Source of the DNA: JAKQHY01 sp034429475
GTDB taxonomy: Bacteria; Chloroflexota; Anaerolineae; B4-G1; SLSP01
NCBI GenBank assembly: GCA_034429475.1
Contig: DAOUGD010000280.1
Span: 1 to 21,086, forward strand
Length of the DNA: 21,086 nt
Direction of reading: 5' to 3'
Under the pieces are notes generated by a model, which saw nothing but the letters and a program-made list of their open reading frames with translations, was not told where the DNA came from and did not search any database. A program made the translations under genes and the position numbers. Of this stretch, positions 19,851-21,086 are shown piece by piece (the first letter of the stretch is position 1; each line of letters starts with the position of its first letter).

Positions 19851-21086
19851 CCATTTCCCATTTCTTGATGATCAACACTGTCGGCGTATCGTACACTCGG
19901 AAACTCTCGTCCAGACGCGGCAGACGCAGCGCGAAGGGCGTTCCGCAGCGCTCTGCCAGGGAGAGCTGCGGCGGCAGCCCGGCGTCGGCTAGTGGATCGT
20001 CGCTCAACGCGAGCGGCCCCAGGCGCGGGCAGCGGCCAAATGCAATGATATTCCGCGTCCCCAACAATTCCCGATACCACGTCAAAGTCTGAGCGTAACG
20101 TCCCGGCAGCCGCGCCAGCGCGCCATAGCCCCGGCGGCTGGCAAGAATGATCACGTCAGCTTTTTGTATTGCTTCCCCAAGCCGCCCCGTTTTCTCCGAT
20201 GACTCATCGTCAAAGATCGGCAGCGTGATCTGCTGATACTGCGCAGCGGCGCCCTCCGGCAACGGCGCCGGCAGAGGATGATCCCACATCTCCACCGCGA
20301 CTGTCGCGCCCGGCGACACGTTCTCGTAAACCCAACGGGACGCCGTAAGCCACGGATGCGGGGCAGTATAAACACTCACCTGCGCGAGGCCAAGCAGGGC
20401 CGTGGAAATTAATGTAAGTAGGGAGTAGGGAGTAGGGAGTAGGGAATAGGGAATAGGGAGTAGGGAGTAGGAAGTAGGCCACTTCTCGCCATTCACTGAT
20501 CCGCTGATCCGCTGCCTCGCTTTCTCGCCGCTCCGCCGACTCGCTTTCTCGCTGATCCGCTGACTCGCTGACTCGCTGATCCGCTGCCCCGCTCTCTCGC
20601 CACTCCTAACTCCTAACTCATAACTCGCCCACGCCGCCCACACCGGATAAATCGGCAGCAAATAGCGTGGAAACTTCACATAAAGGCCTGCCGTCGCCAG
20701 GAAGTAGATCAATGTCCACAGCGCCGCCACGCGCGCAACAAATGACGCCGTCCGCCAACGCCGCAGCACGCGCGCCAGCCCCATCGCCCCGGCCAGCGTC
20801 GCTAGCGGGCCAAGTCCCCACAAAGCCATCTGCGCGAGCGGGTAAACGTAAGGCCACGTCCCCGCGTACTGCCGTGTGTACGGGAAATCGTACCGCCCGG
20901 CGACCATCCCCGCTTGAATCCACGCCCCACGCCAGCAAGCCGTCGGTCGCAACAGCATCCACGGCGAAGCCAGCAAAAAAGCAATCAGCATGGGAAGCAA
21001 TACGTAAAACGTGAAACGCAAAACGTAATGCGTAATTCGTAATTCGTAATTCGTAATTCGTACCCCCCTGCCCCCCTGCTCCCCCG
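19840..21086 (-). CDS. GT39-like membrane glycosyltransferase, C-terminal part, 5' end beyond the window
   Basis: The last part of a polytopic, lipid-sugar-dependent glycosyltransferase of the ArnT/PMT type. Near its start here are ASPWMLL and MVAGRYDFPYTRQYAGTWPYVYPLAQMALWGLG. Next come hydrophobic helices, the GLYVKFPRYLLPIYPVWAAW motif, a repeat-derived loop (about residues 130-200), one more helix (STALLGLAQVSVY), and a soluble C-terminal domain (ASRWVYENVSPGATVAVE..., VIILASRRGY..., LLGTRNIIAFGRCP...). The frame has no stop from 19840 through the right edge; the first start codon inside the window is only a TTG at 21021 in a heptamer tract. The usual N-terminal half with the catalytic Asp/Glu is absent here. 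Either it lies to the right, with the tract inside the gene, or the gene is truncated. The last residues (KKWEMGNE) come from a heptamer hairpin. Confidence 0.8.
   Translation of the reverse strand, partial: GEQGGRGVRITNYELRITHYVLRFTFYVLLPMLIAFLLASPWMLLRPTACWRGAWIQAGMVAGRYDFPYTRQYAGTWPYVYPLAQMALWGLGPLATLAGAMGLARVLRRWRTASFVARVAALWTLIYFLATAGLYVKFPRYLLPIYPVWAAWASYELGVRSGERAGQRISESASQRISEKASRRSGEKARQRISGSVNGEKWPTSYSLLPIPYSLLPTPYSLLTLISTALLGLAQVSVYTAPHPWLTASRWVYENVSPGATVAVEMWDHPLPAPLPEGAAAQYQQITLPIFDDESSEKTGRLGEAIQKADVIILASRRGYGALARLPGRYAQTLTWYRELLGTRNIIAFGRCPRLGPLALSDDPLADAGLPPQLSLAERCGTPFALRLPRLDESFRVYDTPTVLIIKKWEMGNE
20414..20629 (-). repeat. Compound 7- and 8-nt tandem repeat in frame inside the glycosyltransferase gene
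   Basis: On the plus strand: nine heptamers GTAAGTA/GGGAGTA/GGGAATA/GGAAGTA (20414-20476), a short join, thirteen octamers of type GCTGATCC/GCTTTCTC/GCTGACTC (20495-20598), and four heptamers ACTCCTA/ACTCATA/ACTCGCC (20602-20629). All keep the gene's reading frame open on the minus strand, encoding stretches such as ERAGQRISESASQRISEKAS and YSLLPIPYSLLPTPYSLL between two membrane helices. Confidence 0.9.
21003..21062. repeat. Heptamer tract joining CGTGAAA and CGTAATT families
   Basis: CGTAAAA, CGTGAAA, CGCAAAA, CGTAATG, then CGTAATT four times and a partial CGTA, all in one 7-nt phase. The left units match 16049-16076 and the right units match 17040-17081, so two families meet in one tract. 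The reading frame of the minus-strand glycosyltransferase stays open through it. Confidence 0.88.
21063..21086. repeat. C-rich octamer tract at the window edge
   Basis: CCCCCCTG, CCCCCCTG and CTCCCCCG follow with period 8 and reach the right edge. Unit type resembles the C-rich octamers at 12597-12628. Confidence 0.55.

Noticed and set aside
20414..20629. CRISPR array
   Set aside because: The repeats are contiguous 7- or 8-nt units with no spacers, and no cas genes are present.

Overview
The window looks like chromosome from a GC-rich, probably monoderm bacterium of the Chloroflexota, most likely Anaerolineae-like. This is inferred from gene style, not from a marker gene. The pointers are two exported proteins with long Thr-Pro linkers (LysM protein; solute-binding lipoprotein), a small membrane protein starting MSGDMPDWLRGL, a GT39-type membrane glycosyltransferase with a KFPRYLLPIYP motif, and a split cobaltochelatase-type ATPase/VWA pair. 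No rRNA, tRNA, CRISPR array or full-size insertion sequence was found.

Layout. (1) 29-2952, minus strand: a metal-uptake operon, DtxR-type regulator > feoA > feoB, with a strong promoter whose presumed start region is covered by a perfect 10+2+10 bp palindrome. (2) 3096-5951, plus strand: a tight three-gene unit encoding a zinc-ribbon/TM/double-LysM protein, an unrecognised duplicated-domain protein, and a CpaE/TadZ-like receiver-ATPase, closed by a bidirectional terminator. (3) 6004-7047: a small tail-anchored-looking protein (minus) diverging from a 3-methyladenine DNA glycosylase (plus). (4) 7166-9243: a ChlI-like AAA+ ATPase and a VWA protein, overlapping by 4 bp just after a run of eight A's; the sequence strongly suggests programmed -1 frameshifting that makes both a small and a fused medium chelatase subunit. 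(5) 9329-13909: housekeeping genes (CinA C-terminal/PncC amidase, YprB-like exonuclease, XTP/dITP pyrophosphatase, a small membrane protein, an alkaline-phosphatase-superfamily hydrolase). (6) 13864-14772, minus: a CPBP intramembrane protease. (7) 15019-19809: homoserine dehydrogenase, a DMT/EamA permease, an SDR with an altered active site, and a peptide/solute-binding lipoprotein with no permease genes beside it. (8) 19840 to the right edge, minus: the C-terminal part of a GT39-like glycosyltransferase, its frame open through the window end.

The most striking large-scale feature is a population of degenerate tandem repeats with a strict 7- or 8-nt period in most gene boundaries from about 6.4 kb to the right end. 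Different loci use different unit sequences (GTAGACG, GAGTTAG, AATTCGT, CGTGAAA, GATCCGCT, GGGAGTA) but keep the same period. Some are arranged as inverted pairs that form long hairpins. Several run into genes and supply C-termini, N-termini, a start-codon region, or a ~65-residue loop between two membrane helices. Two other dispersed families occur in two copies each: a GTAGTAAC hairpin repeat and an ACGGATT repeat ending in a ribosome-binding site. One GTAGTAAC copy sits in a 90-bp MITE-like element.
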